DNA of 64,000 nucleotides from an uncultured Lacinutrix sp. (GTDB lineage: Bacteria; Bacteroidota; Bacteroidia; Flavobacteriales; Flavobacteriaceae): positions 186,001-250,000 of the forward strand of contig NZ_CANMSJ010000003.1 of the NCBI RefSeq assembly GCF_947500605.1. The letters run 5' to 3'. Shown in pieces: positions 34,220-44,110 of the stretch (positions within the stretch are counted from its first letter, which is position 1; each line of letters starts with the position of its first letter). The notes below the pieces were generated by a model that saw nothing but the letters and a program-made list of their open reading frames with translations, did not search any database and had not been told where the DNA came from. Both the position numbers and the translations under genes were made by a program.

Positions 34220-36232
34220 ATGAGTTTAGATTCAAAAGTACCTCAAGGTCCAATTAAAGATAAATGGACAGATTATAAAAATCATATCGACTTAGTAAAC
34301 CCTGCAAACAAACGTAACATAGATGTTATTGTTGTTGGTACAGGATTAGCTGGTGGATCGGCTGCTGCTACTTTAGCAGAGCTTGGATATAACGTAAAAG
34401 TATTTTGCTTTCAAGATTCTCCAAGACGTGCACACTCTATTGCAGCGCAAGGAGGAATAAACGCAGCAAAAAATTATCAAGGAGATGGTGATTCTACTTA
34501 CAGATTATTTTACGATACTGTAAAAGGTGGAGATTACCGTTCTCGTGAAGCTAACGTATACCGTTTAGCTGAGGTATCTGCAAATATAATTGACCAGTGT
34601 GTTGCTCAAGGTGTTCCTTTTGCACGTGAGTATGGTGGATTATTAGATAACCGTTCATTTGGTGGTGTATTAGTATCACGTACTTTTTATGCAGCTGGAC
34701 AAACAGGACAACAATTGTTATTAGGAGCGTATTCTGCTATGAACCGTCAAATTGGTCGTGGTAAAATTAAAATGTACAACCGTCACGAAATGTTAGACGT
34801 TGTTAAGGTTGATGGAAAAGCTCGTGGAATTATAACACGTAACTTAATTACTGGAGAAGTAGAACGTCACTCGGCTCACGCTGTAGTTCTTGGAACTGGT
34901 GGTTATGGTAACGTATTCTTCTTATCGACTAACGCGATGGGATCTAATGTAACAGCAGGTTGGAAAGCGCATAAAAAAGGTGCTTATTTTGCAAACCCTT
35001 GTTACACACAAATCCACCCAACATGTATTCCTGTTTCTGGAGATCATCAGTCTAAATTAACATTGATGTCTGAGTCTTTAAGAAATGATGGACGTATTTG
35101 GGTGCCAAAACATAAAAAAGATGTTGAGGCTATTAAATCTGGTGCATTAAAGCCTAGAGAATTAGCCGAAGACGATAGAGATTATTACTTAGAGCGTCGT
35201 TATCCTGCATTCGGAAACTTAGTGCCTCGTGATGTTGCCTCTCGTGCAGCAAAAGAACGTTGTGATGCTGGTTTTGGAGTTAATGCAACAGGAGAAGCTG
35301 TATTCTTAGATTTTGCTTCGGCAATTCAACGTTACGGTAAAGAAACTGCTCACGTTAAAGGATTAGACGAAAACGATGCTGCTCTTGTTAAAAAATTAGG
35401 ACAAGAAGTAATCAAAAATAAATACGGAAACTTATTCCAAATGTATGAGAAGATCGTAGATCAAGATCCATACAACACACCAATGATGATTTATCCAGCA
35501 GTACACTACACAATGGGTGGTGTTTGGGTTGATTATAACTTAATGACAACTGTTCCTGGTTTATACTGTATTGGAGAAGCAAACTTCTCTGATCATGGTG
35601 CAAACAGACTTGGTGCTTCGGCATTAATGCAAGGTTTAGCAGATGGTTATTTTGTATTACCTTATACAATTGGTGATTATTTATCTAACGATATTAGAAC
35701 AGGACCAATTTCTACAGATTCTAAAGAATTTGAAGAAGCTGAAAAAGAGGTTAGAAAACAATTAGAGTTCTTCGTTACTAATAAAGGATCTCATTCTGTA
35801 GATTATTTCCATAAGAAATTAGGAAAAATCATGTGGAACAAAGTAGGGATGTCTAGAAACGTAAAAGGTTTAACTGAAGCTATTGCTGAAATTAAAGCGT
35901 TAAGAGAAGAATTCTGGAAAGAAGTTAAAGTGCCTGGAACTAATGAAGAATACAACGAAGAATTAGCAAAAGCTGGTCGTGTTGCAGATTTCTTAGAGCT
36001 AGGAGAATTGTTTGCTAAAGATGCTCTTAATAGAGAAGAATCTTGTGGTGGACACTTTAGAGAAGACTCTGTAGAATTAGATGGAGAACAAAAAGGAGAA
36101 GCTTTACGTAATGATAAAGACTTTGCTTATGTATCTGCTTGGGAATATAAAGGAGAACCAAGTGATGCTGTTTTACACAAAGAAGAATTAGAGTTTAAGG
36201 ATATAGAATTAAAACAAAGATCATACAAATAA
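34220..36232 (+). CDS. sdhA: Succinate dehydrogenase flavoprotein subunit
   Basis: This 670-residue FAD subunit oxidises succinate to fumarate. It has the dinucleotide motif [19 protein letters not shown], the flavinylation site [12 protein letters not shown] (His72), FAREYGG, and [15 protein letters not shown] near the active site, and a C-terminal helix bundle (residues 540-670). Its length agrees with the long Bacteroidota/epsilon-type SdhA. It begins 14 bp after sdhC and precedes sdhB by 8 bp. Confidence 0.97.
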   Translation: MSLDSKVPQGPIKDKWTDYKNHIDLVNPANKRNIDVIVVGTGLAGGSAAATLAELGYNVKVFCFQDSPRRAHSIAAQGGINAAKNYQGDGDSTYRLFYDTVKGGDYRSREANVYRLAEVSANIIDQCVAQGVPFAREYGGLLDNRSFGGVLVSRTFYAAGQTGQQLLLGAYSAMNRQIGRGKIKMYNRHEMLDVVKVDGKARGIITRNLITGEVERHSAHAVVLGTGGYGNVFFLSTNAMGSNVTAGWKAHKKGAYFANPCYTQIHPTCIPVSGDHQSKLTLMSESLRNDGRIWVPKHKKDVEAIKSGALKPRELAEDDRDYYLERRYPAFGNLVPRDVASRAAKERCDAGFGVNATGEAVFLDFASAIQRYGKETAHVKGLDENDAALVKKLGQEVIKNKYGNLFQMYEKIVDQDPYNTPMMIYPAVHYTMGGVWVDYNLMTTVPGLYCIGEANFSDHGANRLGASALMQGLADGYFVLPYTIGDYLSNDIRTGPISTDSKEFEEAEKEVRKQLEFFVTNKGSHSVDYFHKKLGKIMWNKVGMSRNVKGLTEAIAEIKALREEFWKEVKVPGTNEEYNEELAKAGRVADFLELGELFAKDALNREESCGGHFREDSVELDGEQKGEALRNDKDFAYVSAWEYKGEPSDAVLHKEELEFKDIELKQRSYK

Positions 36233-36240
36233 GGAAAGCT

Positions 36241-36993
36241 ATGGATATGAATTTAACGTTAAAAATTTGGCGTCAAAAAAACGCTAGTGATAAAGGGAGT
36301 ATGGTTGATTATAAAGTCAGCGATATTTCTCCAGATATGTCTTTCCTTGAAATGTTAGATGTTTTAAACGAACAATTAATTAATAATGATGAAGAGCCAG
36401 TAGCTTTCGATCACGATTGTCGTGAAGGAATTTGCGGTATGTGTTCTTTATATATTAATGGAGAAGCACACGGTCCAGATCGTGGTGTAACAACATGTCA
36501 GTTACATATGCGTATGTTTAAAGATGGCGATACTATTACTATCGAGCCTTTTAGAGCAACTGCATTTCCTGTAGTAAAAGATTTAATTGTAGATAGAAGT
36601 TCTTTCGATCGTATTCAACATGCAGGAGGATTTATTTCTGTAAATACATCAGGAAATACTATCGATGCTAATGCAACTCCAATTAACAAAGCAGATGCAG
36701 ATACAGCATTCGAAGCAGCAACTTGTATTGGTTGTGGTGCTTGTGTAGCGTCTTGTAAAAACTCATCAGCAATGTTATTTGTTGGAGCTAAAGTATCTCA
36801 GTTTGCATTATTACCTCAAGGTAAAGTGGAAGCTACAGATCGTGTATTAAACATGGTTAAGCAAATGGACGACGAAGGTTTTGGTAACTGTACCAACACT
36901 GGAGCTTGTGAGGTGGAATGCCCTAAAGGAATTTCTTTAGAAAATATTGCACGTATGAACCGTGAGTATTTAGCAGCTAGCTTAAAAGGATAA
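36241..36993 (+). CDS. sdhB: Succinate dehydrogenase iron-sulfur subunit
   Basis: This 250-residue subunit carries electrons from FAD to quinone. The N-terminal 2Fe-2S domain shows CREGICGMC and later C in TTCQLH. The C-terminal ferredoxin part has [12 protein letters not shown] and [15 protein letters not shown] for the 4Fe-4S and 3Fe-4S clusters. The start is shortly after the sdhA stop. A terminator follows at 37045. Confidence 0.96.
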   Translation: MDMNLTLKIWRQKNASDKGSMVDYKVSDISPDMSFLEMLDVLNEQLINNDEEPVAFDHDCREGICGMCSLYINGEAHGPDRGVTTCQLHMRMFKDGDTITIEPFRATAFPVVKDLIVDRSSFDRIQHAGGFISVNTSGNTIDANATPINKADADTAFEAATCIGCGACVASCKNSSAMLFVGAKVSQFALLPQGKVEATDRVLNMVKQMDDEGFGNCTNTGACEVECPKGISLENIARMNREYLAASLKG

Positions 36994-37044
36994 TAAGCAC
37001 AGAAATGTCACTCAGAGCATTAGCGAAGAGTCTTAAATAATTAA

Positions 37045-37073
37045 AAACCCAAGCCAATCGCTTGGGTTTTTTT
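37045..37073 (+). terminator. Terminator of sdhCAB
   Basis: AAACCCAAGC (37045-37054) pairs with GCTTGGGTTT (37060-37069), followed by T. A GTCACTCAGAGC-type short repeat (37006-37035) precedes it. Confidence 0.92.
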
Positions 37074-37101
37074 GTTAGCTTTACCTATAATTATTTTTAA
37101 T

Positions 37102-38037
37102 ATGAAAAGAACATATCCACTATATATATTAGCATTAGGTATATCGCTTGTAAGTTGTAAAACACAAACAGCAGAGGCGCCAAAAAAGGTTGAGAATACA
37201 ACTCCAATAACTAACTATTCATATTCAACTAAAACCTTACTTAAAAACATTAAAACGTTATCTTCTGATGCTTTTGAAGGTAGGAGAACGGGAACTAAAG
37301 GCGCAAAAAAAGCTAAAGATTATATTATTAAAGCTTTCAAAAAAGAAGATGTAAAACCTTTGGGAGCAGATTATGGTCAGCCATTTACTTTCGGTAAATA
37401 TGAAGCTGAAAACATTTTAGGATTAATTGAAGGTGCAGAAAACACAAATAAATACATAGTTTTATCGGCACATTACGATCACGAAGGAGTAAAAGGAGGA
37501 AAGATATATAATGGTGCAGATGATGACGCTTCTGGTATTTCGGCATTGTTCGCTTTCGCGGAATACTTCCATAAAAATCCACCAAAGCATAATGTTATTT
37601 TAGCTGCATTCGATGGCGAGGAATTAGGTTTAAAAGGTGCTTATCATTTTGTGAAAGACAATACAATTCAGCAAAGAAATATTGTTTTAAACTTAAATAT
37701 GGATATGATTAGCCGAAGCGATAGAAACGAACTCTTCGCAGTGGGATCAAGATATTATCCACATTTAAAACCAACAATAGTAAACTTTAAGGATTTAGGT
37801 AAAGTAGATTTACTTATTGGTCACGAAGGATTGGGAGATGGCGATAACTGGACAAATTCTAGCGATCACGCTGCATTTCATAAAGCTAATATTCCTTTTA
37901 TCTATTTTGGAGTAGCAGATCATGAAGATTACCACAAACCAACTGATGATTTTGAAAGAATTGACAACCAATTTTACCAAGACGCAGTAGAAACAATTAT
38001 TCAAGTTTTTACAAAATTTGATGCTTTAGAATTATAA
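37102..38037 (+). CDS. M28-family metallopeptidase lipoprotein
   Basis: The start is taken at 37102 (MKRTYPLYILALGISLVSC), giving a 311-residue lipoprotein with Cys19; the frame opens at 37072 but that extension lacks signal character and lies in the sdh terminator. The M28 zinc ligands and catalytic residues are visible in order: His/Asp in SAHYDHEG, NGADDDASG, FDGEELG, NMDMISR, and HEDYHKPTDD. It is a probable periplasmic aminopeptidase. The MutS-like gene begins 4 bp after its stop. Confidence 0.9.
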   Translation: MKRTYPLYILALGISLVSCKTQTAEAPKKVENTTPITNYSYSTKTLLKNIKTLSSDAFEGRRTGTKGAKKAKDYIIKAFKKEDVKPLGADYGQPFTFGKYEAENILGLIEGAENTNKYIVLSAHYDHEGVKGGKIYNGADDDASGISALFAFAEYFHKNPPKHNVILAAFDGEELGLKGAYHFVKDNTIQQRNIVLNLNMDMISRSDRNELFAVGSRYYPHLKPTIVNFKDLGKVDLLIGHEGLGDGDNWTNSSDHAAFHKANIPFIYFGVADHEDYHKPTDDFERIDNQFYQDAVETIIQVFTKFDALEL

Positions 38038-38041
38038 AACA

Positions 38042-39811
38042 ATGCAAGATTCAACTCAATATTACCAACAACAACTCGAAATTTATAAAGCAGAGGTTTC
38101 AAAATTACACAAGCAACTTACAGTTTTAAGTACTGCAAGACTATTAGCTTTTATGGCTACAATTGTAGTGGTTTATTTTACATTTGGCAATTGGCAAATA
38201 GCATTAGGTTGTGGCTTAATTGGTGTGTTTGTGTTTCTGTTTTTGTTATCAAAACACACCGCTTTAAAATCGGAATACGCTTTAAAAAAAGCATTACTTG
38301 CTATAAATGAAGAAGAATTAAAAATTGGTTCAGGAGACTTTTTCGATAGAAATGAAGGCTTAGAATTCCAAGATCCGCTTCATAACTATGCATTAGATAT
38401 CGATTTATTTGGTCGTGGTTCTTTCTTTCAATTTATAAACAGAACAGCAACTAAAATTGGAGCTTTAGCATTATCGAATGCACTTAAGGCTAACAATATT
38501 TTAAATATAGAACAAAGGCAAGAGGCAATAAAAGAATTGTCTACAAAGCCAGAATGGAGACAACAGTTTCAGGCTACTGCAAACTTGATAAAAGTTGAAA
38601 CAAAACCAGATCAAATTGTTTCGTGGCTACACAAACACAAATCGTTTTTACCAAAAGCTTTAAAACGATTGCCTTTAGTGTTTGTTGGTGTTTCAGCATT
38701 GCTTCTTATTTTAGGTATTACAAAAGTAATTTCTATAGAGTTTTTTGGATATTGGTTATTAATCGGGTTAGCGGTAACAGGTAAGTATTTAAAAAAGATA
38801 AACGATTTAGCTGCAAACACAGATAAAATTAGAGATACATTTAGACAATACGCTCAACTTTTAAATGCTATTGAAACCGAAACATTTTCTTCAACATTAC
38901 TTATTGAGAAACAAAAAGAAATTCAATTAGAAGGAAAAAAAGCCTCTGCTATTTTAACAGATTTATCCAAGGCAATGGATGCTTTAGATAATAGAAACAA
39001 TCTTATTTCTGCTATTTTTGGAAATGGTTATTTTCTAACAGATATAAAAAACAGTTTTGCTATTGAGCAATGGATTGAAACGTATCATGATAAAGTGGAA
39101 GATTGGTTTGAAGTCGTTACTTTTTTCGATGCTTATAACAGTTTAGGAAACTATGCTTTTAACCATAAACAATATGTATATCCTAAAATTTTAGAAGCTG
39201 GTAAAAAAACAACTGTAATAGAATTAGGTCATCCTTTATTAAAAACGGAGAAACGTGTAGACAATGATTTTAATATTGAAACAGAGCAGTTTTTTATTAT
39301 TACAGGAGCTAATATGGCTGGAAAGAGTACGTTTTTAAGAACTGTTTCTTTGCATATTGTTATGGCAAACGTTGGATTACCTGTTTGCGCAAAATCTAGT
39401 GAGTATGTTCCTGTAAAATTAATTACAAGCATGCGTACAAGCGATTCTTTAACAGATGATAGTTCGTACTTCTTTTCGGAATTAACACGTTTAAAATACA
39501 TTGTAGATGCTATTAAAACGGATAGTTACTTTATTATTTTAGACGAAATTCTAAAAGGTACAAACAGTACAGACAAAGCCATTGGTTCAAGAAAATTTGT
39601 GGAGAAACTAGTAGCAAGTAATGCCACTGGAATTATAGCGACTCACGATTTAAGCCTTTGTGAAATTGAAAAAGAATTAGAAGAGGTTAAAAACCATTAT
39701 TTCGATGCACAGATTATTGACGATGAGTTGTATTTCGATTATACCTTTAAAAAAGGAATTTGCCAAAATATGAATGCTAGTTTCTTGTTGAAGAAGATGG
39801 AGATTGTTTAG
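38042..39811 (+). CDS. Membrane-bound MutS-like ATPase
   Basis: This 589-residue protein has two N-terminal hydrophobic helices (about 30-70), two more at 210-248, and a C-terminal MutS ATPase domain with Walker A GANMAGKST (422-430), the SYFFSELTR segment, Walker B FIILDEILKGTNS and THDLSLC. It lacks the mismatch-recognition and connector domains of MutS, as do other short Bacteroidota MutS relatives. Domain order and four helices imply inner-membrane location. It is translated directly after the M28 peptidase. Whether it touches DNA is unknown. Confidence 0.85.
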   Translation: MQDSTQYYQQQLEIYKAEVSKLHKQLTVLSTARLLAFMATIVVVYFTFGNWQIALGCGLIGVFVFLFLLSKHTALKSEYALKKALLAINEEELKIGSGDFFDRNEGLEFQDPLHNYALDIDLFGRGSFFQFINRTATKIGALALSNALKANNILNIEQRQEAIKELSTKPEWRQQFQATANLIKVETKPDQIVSWLHKHKSFLPKALKRLPLVFVGVSALLLILGITKVISIEFFGYWLLIGLAVTGKYLKKINDLAANTDKIRDTFRQYAQLLNAIETETFSSTLLIEKQKEIQLEGKKASAILTDLSKAMDALDNRNNLISAIFGNGYFLTDIKNSFAIEQWIETYHDKVEDWFEVVTFFDAYNSLGNYAFNHKQYVYPKILEAGKKTTVIELGHPLLKTEKRVDNDFNIETEQFFIITGANMAGKSTFLRTVSLHIVMANVGLPVCAKSSEYVPVKLITSMRTSDSLTDDSSYFFSELTRLKYIVDAIKTDSYFIILDEILKGTNSTDKAIGSRKFVEKLVASNATGIIATHDLSLCEIEKELEEVKNHYFDAQIIDDELYFDYTFKKGICQNMNASFLLKKMEIV

Positions 39812-39902
39812 AGAACGTTCTTAAACATGCTGTTTGCAATGTTTACATGGGTTTTTGTACTTTGTTTTTGATTGTTAAAGCATTTCTCACTACTTTCCAA
39901 TT

Positions 39903-40880
39903 GTGAAACAATCCTTTTTAAAAAAACACGGCTCGCAACTATTGGTACACATCCTATTTTGGATGCTTTTTGTATTTGTATCATTATCTATTTTCTCAAG
40001 ATATTATTGGAAAGAAAATCCGTTTTTACAGTATTTATCAATACTTGTAGTTATTGTTTATGTCAACAATTTCGTGTTATTACCTTTTTTTGTAAAGAAA
40101 AAATGGTACATCCCTTATGTGTTTGTATTTGCTATTATTTCCTTTTTTGCAACACAATTGTATTGTAATGTATTTGCGCAGTGTGGTTGTTCTATAATGA
40201 AATGCCTCAGCGATTACCTATGGCAAACCTTGGTGCCACTTATTTTCTTTTCGTTTGTATGGGTTTTGTATCGTTTTATAGAAAAACAGGCTGAAGTGGA
40301 GCAGGTAAAAAAAGAACATGCAGAAATGGAACTAAAGTTTTTGAAATCGCAAATAAATCCACACGTGTTGTTTAATAATTTGAATACTATTTATTCTTAT
40401 TCAATAGAAAAACCATCAGAAACACCAGAGCTTATTTTAATGCTTTCAGATAATTTAAAACATGTACTATATGAAAGTAATGCTAAAACTATTTCACTTG
40501 AAAAAGAGCTTCAGTTTTTAGATAATTATATCAAGTTTCAACGCATTAGAACCGAAGGTGTAAAACAGATTTTTTATAAAACAGAAGTTCATTTTAATAG
40601 TGTAAAAATTGCACCTTTATTGTTAATTACTATAATAGAAAATGCCTTTAAACATAGTACATTAAATAGCGATATTTCTATTAGTATTATTGAAGAGCAT
40701 GGTGTTTTAGAATGTATTTGTAGTAACGATTATAATAGAGAAAAAGTAAGTTCTACAGATTTTAAAATAGGCTTACAAAATTTAGAAAAACGATTACAAT
40801 TAATATATAAAGACAACTATAGTTTCAATATTAAAAAGGCTGAACAATTTGTTGTGACTTTAAAATTAAATTTAGATTGA
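39903..40880 (+). CDS. LytS-type sensor histidine kinase
   Basis: This 325-residue membrane kinase uses a GTG start at 39903. The N-terminus has four helices (about 13-35, 43-63, 70-90, 108-126). The phosphoacceptor region is QINPHVLFNNLN (His154), the LytS/YehU-type histidine kinase signature, followed by the ATPase core (ITIIENAFKHS, GLQNLEKRL). Input is not known. It precedes a LytTR response regulator; 197 bp with a palindromic element separate the two. Confidence 0.9.
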   Translation: MKQSFLKKHGSQLLVHILFWMLFVFVSLSIFSRYYWKENPFLQYLSILVVIVYVNNFVLLPFFVKKKWYIPYVFVFAIISFFATQLYCNVFAQCGCSIMKCLSDYLWQTLVPLIFFSFVWVLYRFIEKQAEVEQVKKEHAEMELKFLKSQINPHVLFNNLNTIYSYSIEKPSETPELILMLSDNLKHVLYESNAKTISLEKELQFLDNYIKFQRIRTEGVKQIFYKTEVHFNSVKIAPLLLITIIENAFKHSTLNSDISISIIEEHGVLECICSNDYNREKVSSTDFKIGLQNLEKRLQLIYKDNYSFNIKKAEQFVVTLKLNLD

Positions 40881-40902
40881 AATAAGTTGTTACGCTAAAG
40901 TC

Positions 40903-41055
40903 TTTTGTCATTCCTGCGAAGGCAGGAATCCACTAGCTAAAGAATGCTAGAATTATTACTAATAGTAATAATGAATTTCAATAATATTAAAAGTAAATAT
41001 TTATAAAAGGAGCAAGAATAACAAATAGATTCCTGCCTTCGCAGGAATGACAAAA
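40903..41055. repeat. Paired inverted REP-like element between LytS and LytR
   Basis: A 28-nt sequence at 40903-40930 (containing ATTCCTGC-GAAG-GCAGGAAT) recurs as its exact reverse complement at 41028-41055. Each half also folds alone. Between them lie hairpins CTAGC/GCTAG and ATTATTACT/AGTAATAAT. The 153-bp unit has the layout of a REP doublet or short non-autonomous element, and fills the gap between the two signalling genes. Confidence 0.85.
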
Positions 41056-41077
41056 AGAGGATTTAAAATATTAAACA

Positions 41078-41773
41078 ATGACCTGTATAATAATAGAAGA
41101 TGAAATTCCGGCTCAAAACATCCTAAAAAACTTTTTAGGGAAGCTTACAAACGTGGAATTAAAAGGCGCTTTTCAGTCGGCTACCGAAGCACGTTCGTTT
41201 TTAAAAAATAAAACTGTAGATTTTGTTTTTTTAGATATTAATTTGCCAGATATTTCAGGAATAGATTTTATTAAAACCATAAAAAATCCGCCTGCTATAA
41301 TAATGACGACTGCTTATCCTGATTATGCAGCAGAGAGTTTTTCTTTAGAAACAATTGTAGATTACTTAGTGAAACCATTTTCGTTTGACCGGTTTTTAAA
41401 AGCCATTAATAAAGCTGAAAAATTTATTGATAAATCACAAAACACTTCCGAAGAAACCAATAGTGAGATCTTATTTTTAAACGTAGATAAAACACATCAT
41501 AAAGTTATTGTAGATGATATTTTGTTTTTAGAAAGCGATAGAAATTATATTACAATAGTTACAAAAACACAAAAGTTATCTTATATAGATTCACTTAAAA
41601 GTTGGGTTGAAAAACTACCAGAAACCAATTTTATTCAAATTCATAAATCGTTTATTATAAACAGTAACTGTGTGGATAAAATAGCTGGTAATACCATTTA
41701 TATTGGTAGTAATAAATTACCAATAGGAAGAAGCTTTAAGCAAGAATTACTAAAACAATTAAAGATTACTTAA
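41078..41773 (+). CDS. LytTR-family response regulator
   Basis: This 231-residue protein has a receiver domain with acidic pocket IIIEDEI and phospho-Asp53 in FLDINLPDISG, the Lys in VKPFS, and a C-terminal LytTR DNA-binding domain (about 130-231) with FLESDRNYI and FIQIHKSFIIN. It is the partner of the LytS-like kinase upstream. Targets are unknown; LytTR proteins bind direct repeats. Confidence 0.93.
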   Translation: MTCIIIEDEIPAQNILKNFLGKLTNVELKGAFQSATEARSFLKNKTVDFVFLDINLPDISGIDFIKTIKNPPAIIMTTAYPDYAAESFSLETIVDYLVKPFSFDRFLKAINKAEKFIDKSQNTSEETNSEILFLNVDKTHHKVIVDDILFLESDRNYITIVTKTQKLSYIDSLKSWVEKLPETNFIQIHKSFIINSNCVDKIAGNTIYIGSNKLPIGRSFKQELLKQLKIT

Positions 41774-41871
41774 GTCTAACTTCATTAAAGAGTCTAGCTG
41801 TCTTTCTCTAAATAAAAGTGTAATTTATTTAAATAGCATTCTGTATAGTTTATAACCATACTTTAAAACAC

Positions 41872-41907
41872 AAAAAAACTCCGTAAGAATTATACTTACG
41901 AAGTTTT
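41872..41907. terminator. Bidirectional terminator
   Basis: AAACTCCGTAAG (41876-41887) pairs with CTTACGAAGTTT (41895-41906) apart from one mismatch, with A and T tracts outside. It ends both lytR and the S46 peptidase gene. Confidence 0.85.
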
Positions 41908-41928
41908 ATTAACTTATTTAAAAAGTGT

Positions 41929-44019
41929 TTATTTCTTTTTAGGATGAACCAATTTCATCTCATCAATCAAACGCGTTGCACCTGCAAATTTATCTACAAT
42001 AAATAGCACGTAACGTGCATCTACCATTATGTTTCTACAAATTTCTGGATCGTAGTTCATGTCACTCATTGTACCTTCCCAAACACGATCAAAATTTAAA
42101 CCAACAAGATTCCCATGTGCATCTATTGCAGGACTTCCAGAATTTCCACCAGTAGTATGGTTTGTTCCTAAAAAGCAAACTGGCACTTTTCCGTTTTTGT
42201 CTGCATATTGTCCGTAATCTTTAGCTGCGTGTAAATCGCGTAATTTTTTTGGTACATCAAATTCGTAATCACCAGGTACAAATTTCTCGATAACACCATC
42301 AAGGTAACTTACAGGCTCGTAGTAAACTGCATCTCTTGGAGCGTAACCACGTACTTGACCGTAAGTAACACGTAGCGTGCTGTTAGCATCTGGAAAATAA
42401 CGTGCATCTGGTAAAGCTTCCATTAAGGCAGTCATGTACTTAGTTTGTAATGCTGTTATTACTTCGTTTTTTTCTTGAAATTGAGGATCAATATTTTTGT
42501 AATAATCTTCAATAATTGGCTTAGCATATTTGTAAGCAGCATCTTTATTTAGCTTTTTTAATATACTTTTTTGATCACCTTCAAATAAAGCTAAAGTAGA
42601 TTCTAAACTTGTAAAAGCAGTTTTATCGTAAATTGAAGCATCTACATTAGAAGTATACATTGGCATAACAGCTTTGTAAACACCTTTATCTACAGTAACA
42701 TCGTAATTTTTATGAATACCTTTTAAAATATTAACCGTTCCTGTTTTAGCACGCTCAAAAATATCTGGATTATTAGTTATAGCATCTTCCATTTGGTATG
42801 CTCTAAACGTCATTTGCATTAATTCGTTAGTAACAATAAAAACTTCTATAAAGTTTCTACGTTTAATATTTACATCGGAAAAATCCTTATAAAGGTTTTC
42901 AAATTCTGGTAAAATACTTCCGTATTTGTTAACTAAATCTTTTGTTGTTAAAGCAGTGGTGAATTCAGCTTCAAATTTGCGACGTTCTGCTACTGCATTA
43001 CTTTTTTCAATTCCTAAATTCTCACCAATCCACTTTTTCCAAGCATTAGCAATTCTTGCTTGTTTAGATGCGTATTTAATACGTACATCGTCACTAGATT
43101 TCATTGCATTATCAATCACTTTTAAAGCCGCTTCACGAATAGCAATATTACTTGGGTTAAAATCCTTTGTAATATGCTCGATAGCTACAGCTGGTAAATA
43201 CTCGTTTGTACGTCCAGGGAAGCCAAAAACAAGAGTAAAATCACCTTCTTCAATACCATCTAAAGAGATTGGTAAAAAGTGTTTTGGCTTGTATGGTTTG
43301 TTGTCTTTACTATATTTTGCTGGTCTGTTGTTTTCATCTGCATAAATTCTAAACATAGAAAAATCGCCAGTATGTCTTGGGAAAACCCAATTGTCTGTAT
43401 CACTACCAAATTTCCCAATGCTTGTTGGTGGTGCACCAACTAAACGAATATCTTCAAAGCGTTCTGTTACAAATAGAAAGTACTGGTTGCCATTGTAAAA
43501 AGATTTTACTTTAGTGTCTTGCCAATCTTCTTTTGTCGTTGCGCTTTCTGCAGCATTACTATTTTTACTAATTTGAGATTGCTTCTCTTTTTCGGTCATA
43601 GCTTCAGTTACACCAGATAGAACTTTAGACGTTACATCTTCAATTCTAACTATAAATTCTATGTATAAACCTTCGTTTGGTAATTCGTCTTCAAGATTCA
43701 TTGCCCAAAAACCATCTTTTAAATAATCGTTTTCTAAAGAAGAGTGCGATTGTATTTGGCCAAAACCACAATGGTGATTGGTTAAAATTAATCCTTGATC
43801 ACTAATAATTTCACTAGTACAACCTCCATTAAAATGCCCAATAGCATCTTTTAAACTAGAATTATTGACATCGTAAATATCTTTGGCTGTTAGTTTACTA
43901 CCAAGATTTGTCATTTCGTCTTCGTTCATACCTTCTAAAAGCGAAGGAATCCACATTCCGCCTTGCTGTGCCGAAACGTTAACTGTAATTAATAGTAAAA
44001 TGAATTTTAAAAATTTCAT
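41929..44019 (-). CDS. S46 dipeptidyl-peptidase, DPP11-type
   Basis: This 696-residue periplasmic peptidase has a signal peptide ending VNVSAQ and the S46 serine-protease triad elements TNHHC and NHTTGGNSGSP (Ser627). In Porphyromonas gingivalis DPP11 the residue 18 positions after the catalytic Ser (Arg673) selects Asp/Glu at P1, whereas DPP7 has Gly. Here the matching position is Arg645 in NFDRVWE, so I predict acidic-residue specificity. It removes dipeptides for uptake. An exact -7 (44046-44053) precedes it. Confidence 0.9.
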   Translation of the reverse strand: MKFLKFILLLITVNVSAQQGGMWIPSLLEGMNEDEMTNLGSKLTAKDIYDVNNSSLKDAIGHFNGGCTSEIISDQGLILTNHHCGFGQIQSHSSLENDYLKDGFWAMNLEDELPNEGLYIEFIVRIEDVTSKVLSGVTEAMTEKEKQSQISKNSNAAESATTKEDWQDTKVKSFYNGNQYFLFVTERFEDIRLVGAPPTSIGKFGSDTDNWVFPRHTGDFSMFRIYADENNRPAKYSKDNKPYKPKHFLPISLDGIEEGDFTLVFGFPGRTNEYLPAVAIEHITKDFNPSNIAIREAALKVIDNAMKSSDDVRIKYASKQARIANAWKKWIGENLGIEKSNAVAERRKFEAEFTTALTTKDLVNKYGSILPEFENLYKDFSDVNIKRRNFIEVFIVTNELMQMTFRAYQMEDAITNNPDIFERAKTGTVNILKGIHKNYDVTVDKGVYKAVMPMYTSNVDASIYDKTAFTSLESTLALFEGDQKSILKKLNKDAAYKYAKPIIEDYYKNIDPQFQEKNEVITALQTKYMTALMEALPDARYFPDANSTLRVTYGQVRGYAPRDAVYYEPVSYLDGVIEKFVPGDYEFDVPKKLRDLHAAKDYGQYADKNGKVPVCFLGTNHTTGGNSGSPAIDAHGNLVGLNFDRVWEGTMSDMNYDPEICRNIMVDARYVLFIVDKFAGATRLIDEMKLVHPKKK

Positions 44020-44045
44020 AGTCGATTTGTTTTTTTGAATAGCAT

Positions 44046-44053
44046 CAAATATA
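44046..44053 (-). promoter_or_regulatory. -7 element of the S46 peptidase gene
   Basis: The minus strand reads TATATTTG, an exact match, 27 bp before the start codon at 44019. Confidence 0.6.
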
Positions 44054-44098
44054 AAAAATCGAGAACTAAAATTTGTTAAAATTCATCGAATTTCTAGT

Positions 44099-44106
44099 TA
44101 TATTTA
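44099..44106 (+). promoter_or_regulatory. Near -7 element of the aminotransferase gene
   Basis: TATATTTA differs at one position from TAnnTTTG and ends 4 nt before ATG 44111. A TTG lies about 23 nt upstream. Confidence 0.5.
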
Positions 44107-44110
44107 GGGT

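Noticed and set aside
39872-40168. 98-residue ORF in another frame of the LytS-like gene
   Set aside because: The kinase frame from GTG 39903 has family motifs; this one does not.
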